A stretch of 64,000 bases of DNA from assembly GCA_027382625.1 (NCBI GenBank), contig JAJKFJ010021806.1:18957-82956 (forward strand), given 5' to 3'. Source of the stretch: Tetmemena sp. SeJ-2015. Its lineage: Eukaryota > Ciliophora > Spirotrichea > Sporadotrichida > Oxytrichidae. Positions 24,440-35,963 of this stretch are shown piece by piece (position 1 is the stretch's first letter; each line of letters opens with the position of its first letter). The notes under the pieces are model-generated. The model did no database searches. It was not told where the DNA came from and was given only the letters and a program-made list of their open reading frames with translations. The translations under genes and the position numbers were made by a program.

Positions 24440-27226
24440 ATGAAGATCTAAACTTCTAATTCCAACTTGTCCCACCAACAATCAATTCAAGGGATACCAG
24501 CAACAACCCTAACTATAATCAAGCCTCCACTTAGCAAAATTTGTACTCACAGCCTTAAATGTCTGCTCAACAGAATTCTTACTACCAGCCCCAAAATTAA
24601 TCGCTCAATTTCAACCAGCATTCATAAATGACAGACAAGCCTGAGGAGTAGTACTTATATTCAAAGTCTAATACCTTCACCTCCTCTTAGTAGCCAAATC
24701 TTAGAGTCTAAGCTTCTTAAGGAGCCTTTCCCTGGCAGTAGACTTCCGACTACTCTGCTCTGGACACAAACCTTAAACTCATTCAAGATATGATAAACAA
24801 GCCTCAAATGGTGCAACAAAGTCAGTAATAGCAGTAGTAAGTCCTGCAGAACTCTCAAGCTTCTAACAGAACCCTCAACCCCAATCTTAACTACTAGTTC
24901 TAAACTAATGAGCAGTTTGACTTAGCCACCACATCCGTCTCTTCAGGGCAACACAGTCTCAACAACTTCAATCAAAGTGCCAACCTGGCTTAGTACCCAT
25001 GTGATTATATCTTCCAGTAGGAGCAGCCACCTGTTGAGTACAGATTAATGCAGTTTAACGAGATTTATAACAAGCGAAAGCAAGATGCTTAAATTCAACA
25101 GAATTTGCAAATGTTCGGAGCCTTGTCAAATTCAACAAGTGGTGCTGCAATCAGTAATCTGGAACCTCACTCAGTTTAAAATTCTTCGACGCCGGGGCTT
25201 GTCTCGCTATCTCAATGATAAGAGCCAGCAAGCAAATAATGCTCCTCAAGTAACTTTCCATCCTCAGATTAATCCTCTCTCCGATAGAATCGTAGGGTAG
25301 TTAGATAATCGAGCAGGCAAGGTGCAAGATAGACTCTACGATCACCATAAAAAGCATTAAGCGATGTAGAAGCATGCTTAGCAATAGAAGATTAAAGAAG
25401 CCAAGGAGAATGCTCAGCCCAAGATTTCTTAGAAATCCAAGCAGTTAGTCCAGAGCAAGTTGCAGCAACAGGTTTGCGAGCAGCCCATAGAGGAGAGATT
25501 GCTTGGATTCAAAAAAAGGGTTGAAGGCAAGAAGCAGCAGCTTGAGGAGAAGTACAAAGAGAACTGCACTTTCAAACCCCAAATTAATGAGAGCAGTAAG
25601 TTTAAAAGTGGCTATGTTAATAGGCCACGCGATCTGCTCTATCAGCCACTGAAGAAGTAAAGCCTCCAAGTAAACAATGAAGGCACTGGAGGGAATTTCA
25701 GACCTAATCTTAATAAGAAAACTATTGAGATAGCTGAAAAGAAGTATGATGGGTTGACTGTATATGAAAGGCTGACTTAATCTGTGGACAGGATGGGAGA
25801 TGTTTCGTCTAAGATACCTTCAGATGAGTAGCTAACGTTCATCCCTTAAATCAATCCTATCTCCGATGAACTTGATAACAGAATGAAGATGGGCTTTAGA
25901 GATGACACTGCTATGAGTCTTGGCCAGAGTAAAGAGAGATGGCAGACCTTATATGAGCTCGGGCTTAAGAAGAAAGAAGAGATGGAGATAAACAATCATC
26001 ATTTGTGAACTTTATTTCAAGCCTCTTCTTTGTATTTTACTGCGAAAGACTTATCAGGAAATGAAAGATATGGAGGAGAGCCAGTGCACATTCAAGCCAC
26101 AACTCTATTCAAAGGGTAACTAACAGCAGTGCTATGATCCCTCAAGCAGAGTTGGAGGTGAAAGTGAGCAGAATAGAGTCAACATTTTCGAAAGATGCAG
26201 AATGTGGGCCGAGAACAAAACCAAAAAGATGGAGTTGCTAAAGGAGCAGTACGCAGATAAAGATATCGAAGAATGCACTTTCAAGCCGACCCTTTAAGCT
26301 CAGACTAATGAGATGGGGCAACTCAAATGTATTATTCTACTTATCTTTTGAATAGAGAAGATAGAGGATGAGTATTGATTCTAACAGACAGAATAATTTC
26401 CACAGCCAAGAGAGAAGCTCATGCTCTACCAATAATCAAAGGGATCTTTCACAAGATTTCCAGATTGAGGGTGGCGACTCACAAATTCAGTCTCAGTAGC
26501 AGTCCATTTTCTCACCTTATATCAATGATAACAACGTCAAGTCAGTTGAAAGATTTGTCAGCAGAATTAAAGTTTATAGGTTACATTTTGTTGAATGCAA
26601 AATGTGAGGAAGCAAAGATTGAACTAAGAGGAAGCTGAAAAGAAGGCGATAGGATCCGGCAACTTATGGTAGAATAAAATTACTGTGCCTGCTGAGCCAA
26701 AGCTAAATCAGAGAACTAATTAGCAGGATAAGTCGAAGAGAGATAATAGCGTGGGAGGTGGTTATCAGTCAGCAAGACCAACCACAGAGAGTAAAATTTA
26801 CAATTTTAAATTTTCACAGCACGCAGAAGTCAGTTAGCAGCCATGACTTCAAGCACTTCTAATTTAGTAGAGTTAGTAGACTAATTTGGCTTGAAGACGA
26901 CCAAGAATCAAGAGACTAAAATACTTGGCAACAAGATCACCTCTAACTCCCAAATTAGAGCCCACGAAGAGCAGAGTCAGATTGGGAACACTTCAGTGGC
27001 GAGCAATAAATTCAAGAGATCTAATAACGGAGGAGGTAACAGTTCTGTTGAGAACTCAGTAAACGGTAGACAGCAAGATTACAACACCGTCTAAGTTTAG
27101 AATTTGATGCCTCTGTAATCTCAGGAGGATACATTCAAGAATGAGCCAGTTAAATTTGCGGCAAACATGGAGTTTGACTCCTGCTTGAGTCTACTTCATA
27201 AACATATTCAGTTGCTTGATATTTGA
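24440..27226 (+). CDS. CTFKP-repeat protein
   Basis: A Q/N-rich N-terminus (about 250 residues) precedes a Lys/Glu/Gln-rich region with repeated short motifs: TFHPQINPLSDRI, CTFKPQINESS, NFRPNLN, TFIPQINPISDEL, CTFKPQLY and CTFKPTL. The motif class Cys-Thr-Phe-x-Pro-x-Ile/Leu is common in protist proteins with long helices; its function is not known to me. The C-terminus ends SLLHKHIQLLDI. Frame breaks occur near 24480, 25215, 25972 (IES candidate), 26340 and 26600. The last 150 nt of this gene and its downstream flank are copied near 29.79 kb. Confidence 0.7.
25972..26062. other. IES candidate, 91 bp, pointer GAAAGA
   Basis: GAAAGA at 25972-25977 and 26063-26068. Deletion joins YELGLKKK to DMEESQCTFKPQL and removes an in-frame TGA. 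Confidence 0.6.
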
Positions 27227-28560
27227 TGAAGAAAAGGAACTTAGACTTAATTATATTGACATAGATGGGAATCCCTTAAAACTTTTTAAAATTTAAGAAA
27301 ATTAAATTTAAATATTTTAAATTTAAGACAAAAACATTTTCCCATAATTCATAGGAAGACTTTTTACTAAGAAAATTTTTGTAAAATAAAAAAATTAAAT
27401 TATTGGACTTTTATTAGGGTATGAAAAAATAAATTGGAAAAGATAAAAATTTCAAGTAATTAAATTTTATAAAGTCAGATAGACATTTTTTGTAATCTAT
27501 AGATTTGACACGATGCCAGTTTATCTTTAAGCAACCGTTCTATAGTGAGTGATCAACCTCTCCTAGAATAATACTTTGAGAATGTCATAGAAGTCGACCT
27601 GCTTTTAAAATAAAATTTTCCCCAGTTACTGTCTCTAGTTTTAGGGAGTTTAGTTTTTAAAATTTTGATTTAAAACAAGAATAAAAATTTAATTTTAAAA
27701 TGTTACCCATAGTTTTATCTTAAGCCCATTAGGTGTGAGTGAGTTTCCAGAGAGCTCATGCAGTAGAAATCTTAGTAATTTAGCCTCTTCAAGTTTCAAG
27801 TTCTTGATCTATATATTTAAAAAGAATTTAGGTTTGAACATTTTTATCTATTAGATAGATCCAGGCTCTGGTCTGAACTCGAAACTAGATTAATCCATTA
27901 TTCTACGAGGCAAATCTCTCTTTTCCTCTTCTTCATCTCCCTGAGAGTTGTTAAACTAAAATATATTCTCGAGATCCTCTTGAATTTCTGTATTTGCTTG
28001 AATACGCGCAACTACCGAATAGGCAATCGTCTTCTTTAAAATATTATTTCTTTAAATTAATTTCAGAACCTCATTCTCTGAATGGAGACAGAGATTGAGA
28101 AACTCTCTATCTTTGAGTAGCACCTTCATGAGCAAATTAAATTAAAAATGAATTAAGAGACTAGAAGTGAACAATTCTGAGGTGCTCTTCCCAATCAGAG
28201 ATGTCTCCTTATCCAGGGGGATCTGTATCAATGCCATTTTTTGAAGTATGGACTTCATCACAATTTCCACTAAATTAAATCTTGCATTCTGATGAATAAG
28301 TGAAGTAATTAAAAAATCAAAATTTAAAATAGGATATGGAAAATCTCAACCCTAACATGACATAGGTATATTTTAAGTTCATAAAATTTATGTCATAGAG
28401 CGGCCTACCTCAAAGCGATCAGCAGCATAACTTGCCGAAAACTGATGAGGAAACTTTGGAAAGCTAGGAGCAGCAAGTGGTTCGTAAGTTTAAGAATAAT
28501 TTGTAACATTTTAGCGCCTAGATTTTCAAGGTTGGAAATTTTGAACTTAAAAATATACAT
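27073..28560. repeat. Segmental duplication, copy A
   Basis: This segment holds the 3' end of the CTFKP gene, a minus-strand gene and the start of a plus-strand gene. It aligns with 29785-31280 in the same order and orientation, near-identical over the first 190 nt and then diverging. Confidence 0.8.
27452..28258 (-). CDS. Unknown protein, paralogue A
   Basis: The ATG at 28258 is conserved in the 30948 paralogue, as is the sequence just upstream. The protein starts MKSILQKMALIQIPLDKETS and continues helical and charged (KDREFLNLCLHSENEVLKLI; KNLKLEEAKLLRFLLHELSG; DFYDILKVLFQERLITHYRT). Residues conserved between the paralogues support real coding. No known domain. A low-complexity stretch near 27610-27710, also present in copy B, may be an intron or IES. 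The divergent partner starts 78 nt away. Confidence 0.55.
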
Positions 28561-28728
28561 TTAAAATATCTTTTAGTCAAATCGAGAGGAAGAAGATCGA
28601 CCATGCTGAATTCATTCATAGATTATTATGTGCTGTTAAAAATATAATATGATTCATACTAGGCTCCATTTTTTATATTTTATAATAGCTTTCTTAAAGA
28701 AAAAGTTGAAGGAAGATGTCTTAAGTGA
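28336..28728 (+). CDS. Small unknown protein, divergent partner A
   Basis: Starts MENLNPNMTQ, then an intron of about 33 nt (GTATAT...CATAG), then SGLPQSDQQHNLPK, then an intron with a GTAAG donor, then a segment containing GNFEL. The paralogue at 31030 shares the start MENxNPNxTQ, the first intron position and GNFE. The 3' end is uncertain. Confidence 0.45.
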
Positions 28729-29129
28729 ATATAGTGAAAAATACAATAATTTAACGGGATTAAATATTCTAGAAACGTAGTGGAACTATTAAATTTTGAC
28801 ATTCTACACTGCTGCCAATGAAGATCTTAGAAAGCACTTATCGTGAATGTATTATAGTTTTAGAATTAATTTTGAACCATAAAAAAATAGGTTTAATTCG
28901 TTTGGAAGTGTTAAATAGTGCCTAAAATAAATAGTTTTTTAGTTGAGATAATATACATATATATTGTTTAAAATATAGGGAATCCATTACATTAACACAA
29001 TTCTAGTGTACTTTTAAAATTGGCAACGCTTAAAAGAGAATATATGCCAAAGTACTAAACATAAACTTACCTAGAAATTCTTATTGAGGCGTACTGTATA
29101 TCACTACTCACTGTATTTCCATAATTAAG
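28729..29129. other. AT-rich intergenic region
   Basis: About 400 nt with no gene that I can support. Confidence 0.4.
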
Positions 29130-29292
29130 CTACTTGTAAATGACTATCTATTCCATTTCTAAATATGTCTTCGCATTCATACTCACTGCGTTTATGTTTG
29201 TACGAGGAATATCAATAGGATGAAGAAGAAGCAGAAGAAGAAGATAAATTATGAATCGAATTAATGCAGATAGAGTTAACAAAAATTATTAG
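29130..29292 (+). pseudogene. Fragment copy of the CFAP36 gene 3' end
   Basis: GAGGAATATCAATAGGATGA with the following acidic GAA/GAG run, then CGAATTAATGCAGATAGAGT, matches the reverse complement of about 46700-46795. Weaker similarity upstream matches the preceding exon (46850-46890). It is inverted relative to its source and cannot encode the domain. Confidence 0.75.
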
Positions 29293-29454
29293 TTTTGTTC
29301 ATTATCGATTCATGATGATGAATATGTGTTTTAAATATCCAGTTAGTCTGAGTTTAAAATAAAATAAAAATTCGCAATAATTATCCCTCATCCTTGTCTT
29401 ATAATGAAAAAAAGCTCAATACTCACACAACATCTGATCCTAACTAACAACTCA

Positions 29455-29784
29455 AATATGTTGATTCATGAGTACGATCAATTTTAGAATTTCTCTGTAA
29501 GGGGTATTGAGGCTTCCCACAATAAGCTTTTGTGCATGAAATTCTTTGATTCTAGAATGAGTAAGCCTGGGCAAAGTAAGCATGTTAGGGATACTGCCAT
29601 GGCATTCCTCCAATTAGTCTGTAATTCTTATGAGAAAAGTTGTTTTAACTCATCATCTTATTGTGGTTGAAAATTCGTGCAGCTTAATCATTCCTGTAAG
29701 GTGAAGGAGTCTTGTACTGGTTTTTGCATTGCTATACATTGAAAAATATAAAATTCTCATCATGCTGGTTACTTCCACCAGGTA
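29455..29784 (-). pseudogene. PUF gene fragment copy
   Basis: 29471-29735 aligns closely with 19101-19370 of the PUF gene. It then skips about 160 nt and resumes with a match to about 19540-19572 (TCTCATCATGCTGGTTACTT). The left limit is approximate. It ends at CCACCAGGTA, where it joins the CTFKP-derived segment; GGTA is present at the break in both sources. It encodes only part of the disordered N-terminal region. Confidence 0.85.
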
Positions 29785-31280
29785 GGCAGCAAGATTACAG
29801 CACCGTCTAAGTTTAGAATTTGATGCCTCTGTAATCTCAGGAGGATACTTTCAAGAACGAGCCAGTTAAATTTGCGGCAAACATGGAGTTTGACTCCTGC
29901 TTGAGTCTACTTCATAAACATATTCAGTTGCTTGATATTTGATGAAGAAAAGGAACTTAGACTTAATTATATTGACATAGATGGGAATCCACTTAATATC
30001 TTTTAAACTTTAAGAAATTATGTTAACTATTGCTATAAGCTTAAAGATTTAAACTAAATCCACTTCATTTTCACTAAGTCATGAGGTACACTTACTCGTT
30101 TAGGAAATTCCTCTGCGCCAAACTCAAAGTATGAATAAAGAAATTGGAATATTAAAAAAGTTTAAATAATTAAATTTCTAAAGTAAGGAACAACTCACTG
30201 TTGACAGATAGACTTGTACCTTAGGCAGATTCTATCTGAGCCTAAGTTTTGAACTGAGTGATCAAGTTTTGCTAGAGTAGCTTTTCGAGGATACCATTGA
30301 AATGTGGGTAATTTTAAAATAAAATTTTCCCCAGTAAGAGTCTCTAGTTTTAGGGAGCTTATTTTTTAAAATATTCTTTTAAGATTCTTAATTAAAATCG
30401 AATTTTAGATGCCACCCATAGCTTTTTCTTTAGCTAATCGGGAGTTAGGAAATCTCTAGAGAGCTCTTCTAGCAGGAATCTAAGAATTTCAACCTCGTAC
30501 AATTTCAATTTGAGAAGCTTTTTTATAAGAACAAAGATAAAAATTGAATCTGGTCGACAGACCCAGGCACTACTCTGATATCGAAATTGAAGTGTTGCAT
30601 TCTTGTTGTCAAGTCGTTTTCATTCTCCGAGAGCTGTGCAGAATTGTTAAAAATAATATTTATATATATTCTGAGGATCGCCTTCACTTTCATTCCTTGC
30701 TAGGATTCTTGCATAGACCTCCAAGGCAATCTTTTTCAATAACAAATTTAAATTAATTTCAAGCCCTCGTTTTCAGATTTGAGGCAGAGCTCTAGAAACT
30801 TCTGATCCTTTTCAAGCATTTGCTAGAGTCAAATTAAGTAAATATTTATTTAGAGGCCAATCCTATGCATATCAATAACACTCTATCATAGCAAAGCAGT
30901 CTCCTCATCAAGTGGTACGCGTGATATTTTGAGAAGCAATTACTTCATCACTATTTCCAATGGAATCTAACTTCTTGCATTCTGATGAATAAGTGAAGTT
31001 ATTATAAATTCAAAATTTAATTTAAGGATATGGAGAATATAAATCCGAATTTGACCTAGGTACATTTTCACTTTCTTTTATTGAACTAAATATAGGCTGC
31101 CCTTCCTAGAAATAATGTGCTAGAAAAGGATGACAAGCCAAACACTCCTGAGGAGACTAATTATTTTGATATTTTTAAGAGAATAAGCGAAGCTCGAGCC
31201 AGCAAGAAAATTGTAAGGAATAGACTCAATTGAAACAAATTTAGAACCTGCACGCTCACCCATGGAAATTTTGAATATAG
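29785..31280. repeat. Segmental duplication, copy B
   Basis: Same order and orientation as 27073-28560: CTFKP 3' end, unknown minus gene, start of unknown plus gene. The first part is nearly identical; the rest is diverged. Confidence 0.8.
30170..30948 (-). pseudogene. Paralogue B of the unknown protein, probably decayed
   Basis: The start MKQLLLKISRVPLDEETALL aligns with copy A (MKSILQKMALIQIPLDKETS) but hits TGA at once. Later blocks align in shifting frames: EKDQKFLELCLKSENEGLKLI, LYEVEILRFLLEELSRDFL and GILEKLLQQNLITQFKT. Either a decayed duplicate or a gene with several unresolved IESs; the TGAs and shifts favour decay. Confidence 0.6.
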
Positions 31281-31458
31281 ATCAGATTTAAATGATTTAT
31301 TTTAGCAAGAGTTGAGGTTTATATCTATTCAAAGCATATTTAGAGTATTTTTAGCGACTTTTCTCAGGTCTGCAGATAGATTTCAAGATACTTGTAATCC
31401 TAATATTTTATCAATAAAATTTTGTATTGATTTTAAACACTTCCTCATCCTAAAATGA
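31030..31458 (+). CDS. Small unknown protein, divergent partner B
   Basis: MENINPNLTQ, intron (GTACAT...AATATAG), then AALPRNNVLEKDDKPNTPEE and FDIFKRISEARASKKI before a GTAAG donor. It shares start and intron position with the 28336 gene. The downstream exon and stop are uncertain. Confidence 0.4.
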
Positions 31459-31818
31459 ATGATGCGTTGAACCAAGCTTTAGGATGCCTTTTGGATTCCT
31501 TTGATCCCATACATTTTTATAGCGCGTCCCTTCTAATCGGGCAAAATTTGTCTAACGTAGACGGAATAGGATTAAATCCATTAATATTTACTCAATCGGA
31601 GGTGTCTACTAGTCGGAGATTAGTGTCAACTGAAGCATACTGAGATTTCTAGGGTTTCACTTGCCTGTATTGGCTGGAAAGTTTCCAATGATTTGTTTCT
31701 CATATTTAATTTATCAATCATTGATTACTTATTGATATTCATCCTATATTATCTCATAGGTAGAACTGAAGAGATTAAACTTTAAATTCACTAAATTTTT
31801 TTTCATTTGACTAAATCT
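31459..31818. other. Intergenic region
   Basis: About 360 nt; a 62-codon plus-strand frame (31455-31643) has no supporting features. Confidence 0.4.
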
Positions 31819-32941
31819 TCAAATCAAAGTAGCAGTGTTAAGTTTGGTGCAAGTCTCTTCTAGCAATCAATTAAATTTTTTAACAAATTAAGATGTATAC
31901 TGTTTAATTTGAATGAGAGGAGAGTCTCCTCGCTACTTTCTCTTTCTCTCTTCTCGCTCTCAAGCTCTGACTTTATTCTGTTGACCATGTCCTTAGCAGT
32001 TCTAAAATTGACTCCTCAGTTTCCTCTCTGGCTTTCTTCTCCCCTAAATTGCCTCACTAGTTTTTGGCTCTCGTCATTAATTCTCTTTATCATTGTGTTA
32101 TCCTGTTCCTCCCTCTCATTTGATTCAGTTCTGATTTCCTCTTGGAGTTTAGGGAAGTCATTCTAACAACCTATTTAAGATTCAATAACTTACTTCAAGC
32201 AGTTTTCAAGGTGCTCGATGTTCTCGTATCTGGTCTTTGACTCTCTGGCGATATCAGTCCTGAGCGAGTTGACTTTGCCGTCTATCATGGCTAGCATTCG
32301 CTTCTCTAGCTCTTTTCGAGACTATACAATTCAAAATTAAAACCTCTCTTACTTGGGCCTCTTGATCAAAGCGCTCGAACACTTTCTACTCGAGAGACTT
32401 GATTTCCTGAGCTTTAATGTTGCCAGCTCTTCCTTGAACTGACGATCCTCCTCAATTAGGGAGTTTATCATGTTAATCTATAGCCAAAAAATTTAGACAA
32501 GCAGCATGATTGTAGTAAGTCTTACCTGTTCTTTGAATTCGTTGAACTTTTTGGAGAACTTGTCCTGCACAGAGTTGATGCTTCCATCGATGGTCATCAA
32601 TCTGGAGTCAAGCACTTCTAGTTACCCTGCTTGCTTCTGACTCTCGTTTTAATCGTACTAAAAATATTCAATATCAATACAGAGGAGAATTTAAAGCTCG
32701 CATGAGGAAGCAACTTACTAGATCCTGTGGTCTGAGTTAGGCCTAGCTCTTATTGTACTTTATTAAGCTAAAACAATAATTAGATTATGGGGGGGGGAAA
32801 CAAAATTTTTTAAAAATAAAAATTTAAAATTTACTTACGAGAGCCAACAGAGTAGTTTGAATTTCTATTGCCCTGTCCTCCATAGGGAGAAGTAGGCTGC
32901 TGCATGATGTTCTAGATTGGTTGGAGTGCTGTGGTATTCAT
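31819..32941 (-). CDS. SF-assemblin / beta-giardin family protein
   Basis: Striated-fibre assemblin, the coiled-coil filament protein of flagellar rootlets and basal-body-associated fibres. The head is short and Q/N/G-rich (MNTTALQPIQNIMQQPTSPY), then a rod: LMTIDGSINSVQDKFSKKF, MLAMIDGKVNSLRTDI, ETEESILELL, DMVNRIKSELESEKRERE and SEETLLSLLEETCTKL at the C-terminus. The last block appears only after removing 31865-31911. Introns have GTAAG donors; one contains a run of nine C. Small frame slips near 31990, 32040 and 32425 look like indels or very short IESs. Confidence 0.88.
31865..31911. other. IES candidate in SF-assemblin, 47 bp, pointer AAT
   Basis: AAT at 31865-31867 and 31912-31914. 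Deletion joins SEETLLS to LLEETCTKL, the conserved SF-assemblin terminus. No GT donor at the left junction. Confidence 0.7.
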
Positions 32942-33297
32942 CTGCGACTAATTAGCATATTCAAAATACAACAATAGGCTCAAATTTATGGATATTGCTG
33001 CTGGAAGTAGTTTTTCATATTGTTAGTTATTTTAATTTGAATTAATTATAAGTTAACAACTCAAATTAATTATAAGCGGCTCTCCATTAAGCACACCTTA
33101 ATCTACACATAAATTATTTACTGGGATTAATTATAATGAGACCGAATGAGATAATGAGTGGAATGAGATGAGTTTATATGATTAGAAATTAAGTTAAATA
33201 GTGATCAACAGAGAAGAAAAGCCAGTAAGTTCCCTTTAAAGAGGCCTGTCTCGTCTATTGTTCGTGTTCTATACTCATTCACTAAAATTAAAGCTAC

Positions 33298-33635
33298 TCA
33301 AAATCTTTGACTCTAAAAAGATGGATGTGATTGTCTGGAGTACTTTCTGGGATCGATGACTTGATGCTCTCTGTTGACTCTGTCCACGTACTCCTGGGTG
33401 TAGTTGTGTGAGTCGCGCTCTTGCTATCTTCTCATGGAGCTGTGGACTTTTCTGAAGTCGGGGGGCACCACATCTCGTAGGCGTAGAGCTGATCGGGGCA
33501 GCGGAACTTATTGTGATTCTCCTGCTGGTCCACGCATTCGAAGAGGGTGTCGCGAGCCTCGAAGCAGAGTTTCTTGTTCCAAGTATAGGTGAAGTTATTG
33601 CTGAGGGCGTAGAGGTGGTCGTCTCCGAATTCCAT
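33298..33635 (-). CDS. COA6-like (COX6B/CHCH-type) mitochondrial protein
   Basis: About 112 residues. Cys-rich core: CFEARDTLFECVDQQ, then FRCPDQLYAYEMWCPPDF and a basic region RKVHSSMRRQQ. The Cys spacing (C-x9-C type helices) and the CP-DF-R-K block fit cytochrome c oxidase assembly factor 6, an intermembrane-space copper-handling protein of complex IV assembly. The frame changes at the run of six G (33460-33465): one more base would restore it, so this is probably a homopolymer error. The start MEFGDDHLYALS lacks a presequence, as is usual for the family. Confidence 0.75.
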
Positions 33636-33795
33636 TTCACTCGATTAAAATATTCCAATTATTTATTTCTCTCCTGCTCATTAACATTAGAGAGAGAGAT
33701 AATATAACAAGGAGGGAGTGATTCAATCTTTAATCGAGTGCGAATGACGGAATAGATAAAAAATATTATAACCACGCTATAATAGACAAGCAATT

Positions 33796-35824
33796 ATGTC
33801 AGAGGTGCAAGAGTCTGCTGAAGCAGGTTAGGAACTCATTCAAAAGCTAGGAGTCTTCTTCCTAAGCTCCATCTTTGGAGCAGGCACCTACACAGTTGCT
33901 AAGAACTAATCTTACTATATAATAATTTATTAAGAGGCTTCTCAAGCAGAAAAGATAACAGGAGAAGGAAATTAAAGAGGAAGAGGCCAAGAAAATAAAG
34001 GAGCAGATATTCCAAAATCTATCAGGCATCTAGGACTAATTCCTGGAGAAGCATTCGCAAAGACTCATGGAACTGGTCGCCTAGAGATAAGAGTAAAGTG
34101 TTTTCAGTACTTATAAATGATAACTTTGAAAAATCTCACTTTTAATCCTAATTAAACATTGTTTATAGTCTAGCTGATGAGTTGCTGGAGTCAACTGAAG
34201 TTAAGATATGCAAAGTCAACCACATCAGAGATTTTTTCTAAAATGTCAAAGCCATCGAATCACCTCTCACTGAAAAATCAGCTAGCTCATCTTCAGTCCC
34301 CTAAGCATTTCCTACCTGTAAGTAGAACAAAATCCTCATTACAGTTGAGCACCAATTTTCAAGCAAAGTTTTAACTAAACTTTCATTACAGGTTGAATCG
34401 TTTGTGAGGGAGGGAACTTTTGTGTTGCAAGAGAAATTCTACACAGATACTCTAGAGTTGGAATCTTCACTCAAGTTCCACAGAGCAGGTGCAAGATCGA
34501 CTGTATACTTTGAACCAGAGGACGTCAGAGCAGCTATAGTGACATGTGGAGGCCTCTGTCCTGGACTTAACGTTGTGATCAGATCTCTAGTTACTTGCCT
34601 GTATCATGACTACAAAGTTGACAAAATTTGGGGAGTGAAGTGGGGTTACAGAGGCTTCTATGAGGATTACCCAGCAAACTGGGTTGAACTCAATCCTCAA
34701 AATGTCAATGGCATTTAAAACCTTGGAGGTACCATTCTAGGTTCTTCAAGAGGAGGATTCGACGCTTAGAAGATCATAGATGCTCTCTTGCAAATGAAGA
34801 TCAATTAACTCTACTTGGTTGGAGGAGATGGAACCCATAGAGGTATTCAAGCCCTTTAGAAAGAGCTAAGAGCTCAGAACTGCCAAATCTCAATTGTGGG
34901 AATCCCTAAAACTGTTGACAACGATATCCCCTTCATCGATAGATCTTTTGGATTCTAAACTGCTTGCGAAGAGGCTGTTAAGTTCATCAATGCTGCTAAT
35001 GTGGAAGCTGAAGCTGCAGAGTATGGAGTAGGCATAGTCAAACTAATGGGAAGATACTGTGGATACATCGCAGTTGCCTCCTCACTAGCTAGTAGAGATG
35101 TGAATATTTGCTTGATCCCAGAAGTTCATTTCTAACTAGAGGGTCCTGATGGAGTTTATGAAGCAATCATTGAAAGAGCTAAGGTAAAGGGTCACTGCGT
35201 TGTAGTAATTGCAGAAGGAGCTGAGGATGGACTTCTCCCTGAAGAAAAATCTAAGATAAGAGAGAGACTTGGAATCAAGGAAGATATCAAGGATGAAAGC
35301 GGCAACGTCAAAAGTATGGACTTAGGTGCTTACATTATTGTATGTTATACATCAAGTCAGACGTGGCAAAGTATGCAACAGAGAAGCACAATGTAAAGCT
35401 GACAGTGAAGTATCTTGATCCTATGTACGCCATCAGATCTGTTAAAGCCAATTGTGATGACACTGTGCTCTGTTCAAGACTGGGATATGTGGCAGGTCAC
35501 GGAGTCATGGCAGGTTACACTGATTTCTCAGTAGGCCTTGTGAGAGACGAGCCAGTCATGATCCCAATCGACATTTTGGTGGACGCAGGTTCCAAGAAAA
35601 TGAAGCGAAAAGACTACGAATGGCAAAGACTCATATCCTCAACTGGCCAGCCTAACTTCCTTTCACCAGAGAACTACGTCAAAGTCATCTCCCAAGAGAA
35701 AGGAGAAGATTTAAAGAGGAAAGAGCTACTCATGAAAATAAAGTACAAGGCACTCGAAAAGGGAACAAAAGTATTCAATCCCAAGAGACTCAGCTCCTTC
35801 AAATAAGAAAACCATCACGATTGA
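33796..35824 (+). CDS. PFK: ATP-type phosphofructokinase (plant-like) with N-terminal extension
   Basis: Phosphorylates fructose 6-phosphate in glycolysis. About 617 residues. Catalytic motifs: [23 protein letters not shown] (Gly rather than the Asp of pyrophosphate enzymes, so ATP-type), [35 protein letters not shown] and LGYVAGHG. The first 110 residues are unusual: [14 protein letters not shown], a hydrophobic stretch [17 protein letters not shown] that could anchor in a membrane, then a charged helix ([18 protein letters not shown]). Phase-compatible introns join this to the catalytic part, but fusion rather than two genes needs cDNA. IESs lie at 33900-33930 and 35331-35347. It ends at TGA after an in-frame TAA. 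Confidence 0.9.
33900..33930. other. IES candidate, 31 bp, pointer TAAGA
   Basis: TAAGA at 33900-33904 and 33931-33935. Deletion joins GTYTVAK to RLLKQKRQQEKE. Interior very AT-rich. Confidence 0.7.
35331..35347. other. IES candidate in PFK, 17 bp, pointer TACAT
   Basis: TACAT at 35331-35335 and 35348-35352. Deletion gives [15 protein letters not shown], the expected PFK sequence, and repairs the only frame break in the catalytic part. Confidence 0.8.
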
Positions 35825-35963
35825 ACTCCAAATCGTTGGTTATTTAATTTAAACTTAATCATAACTCTATAGTGATAAGCCAAAATAAGATTCAATTTGC
35901 AATAACACAATTTAGATTAATTCTTGATAATACTCTTCACTCATAGTTAACACATACTGATTC

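Noticed and set aside
31455..31643. A 62-codon plus-strand frame
   Set aside because: No conservation in the duplicated copy, no domain, and such frames are common when only TGA is a stop.
32786..32800. Run of nine G as part of a second TIR element
   Set aside because: It lies in a short GT-AG intron of SF-assemblin and has no partner repeat or adjoining core sequence.
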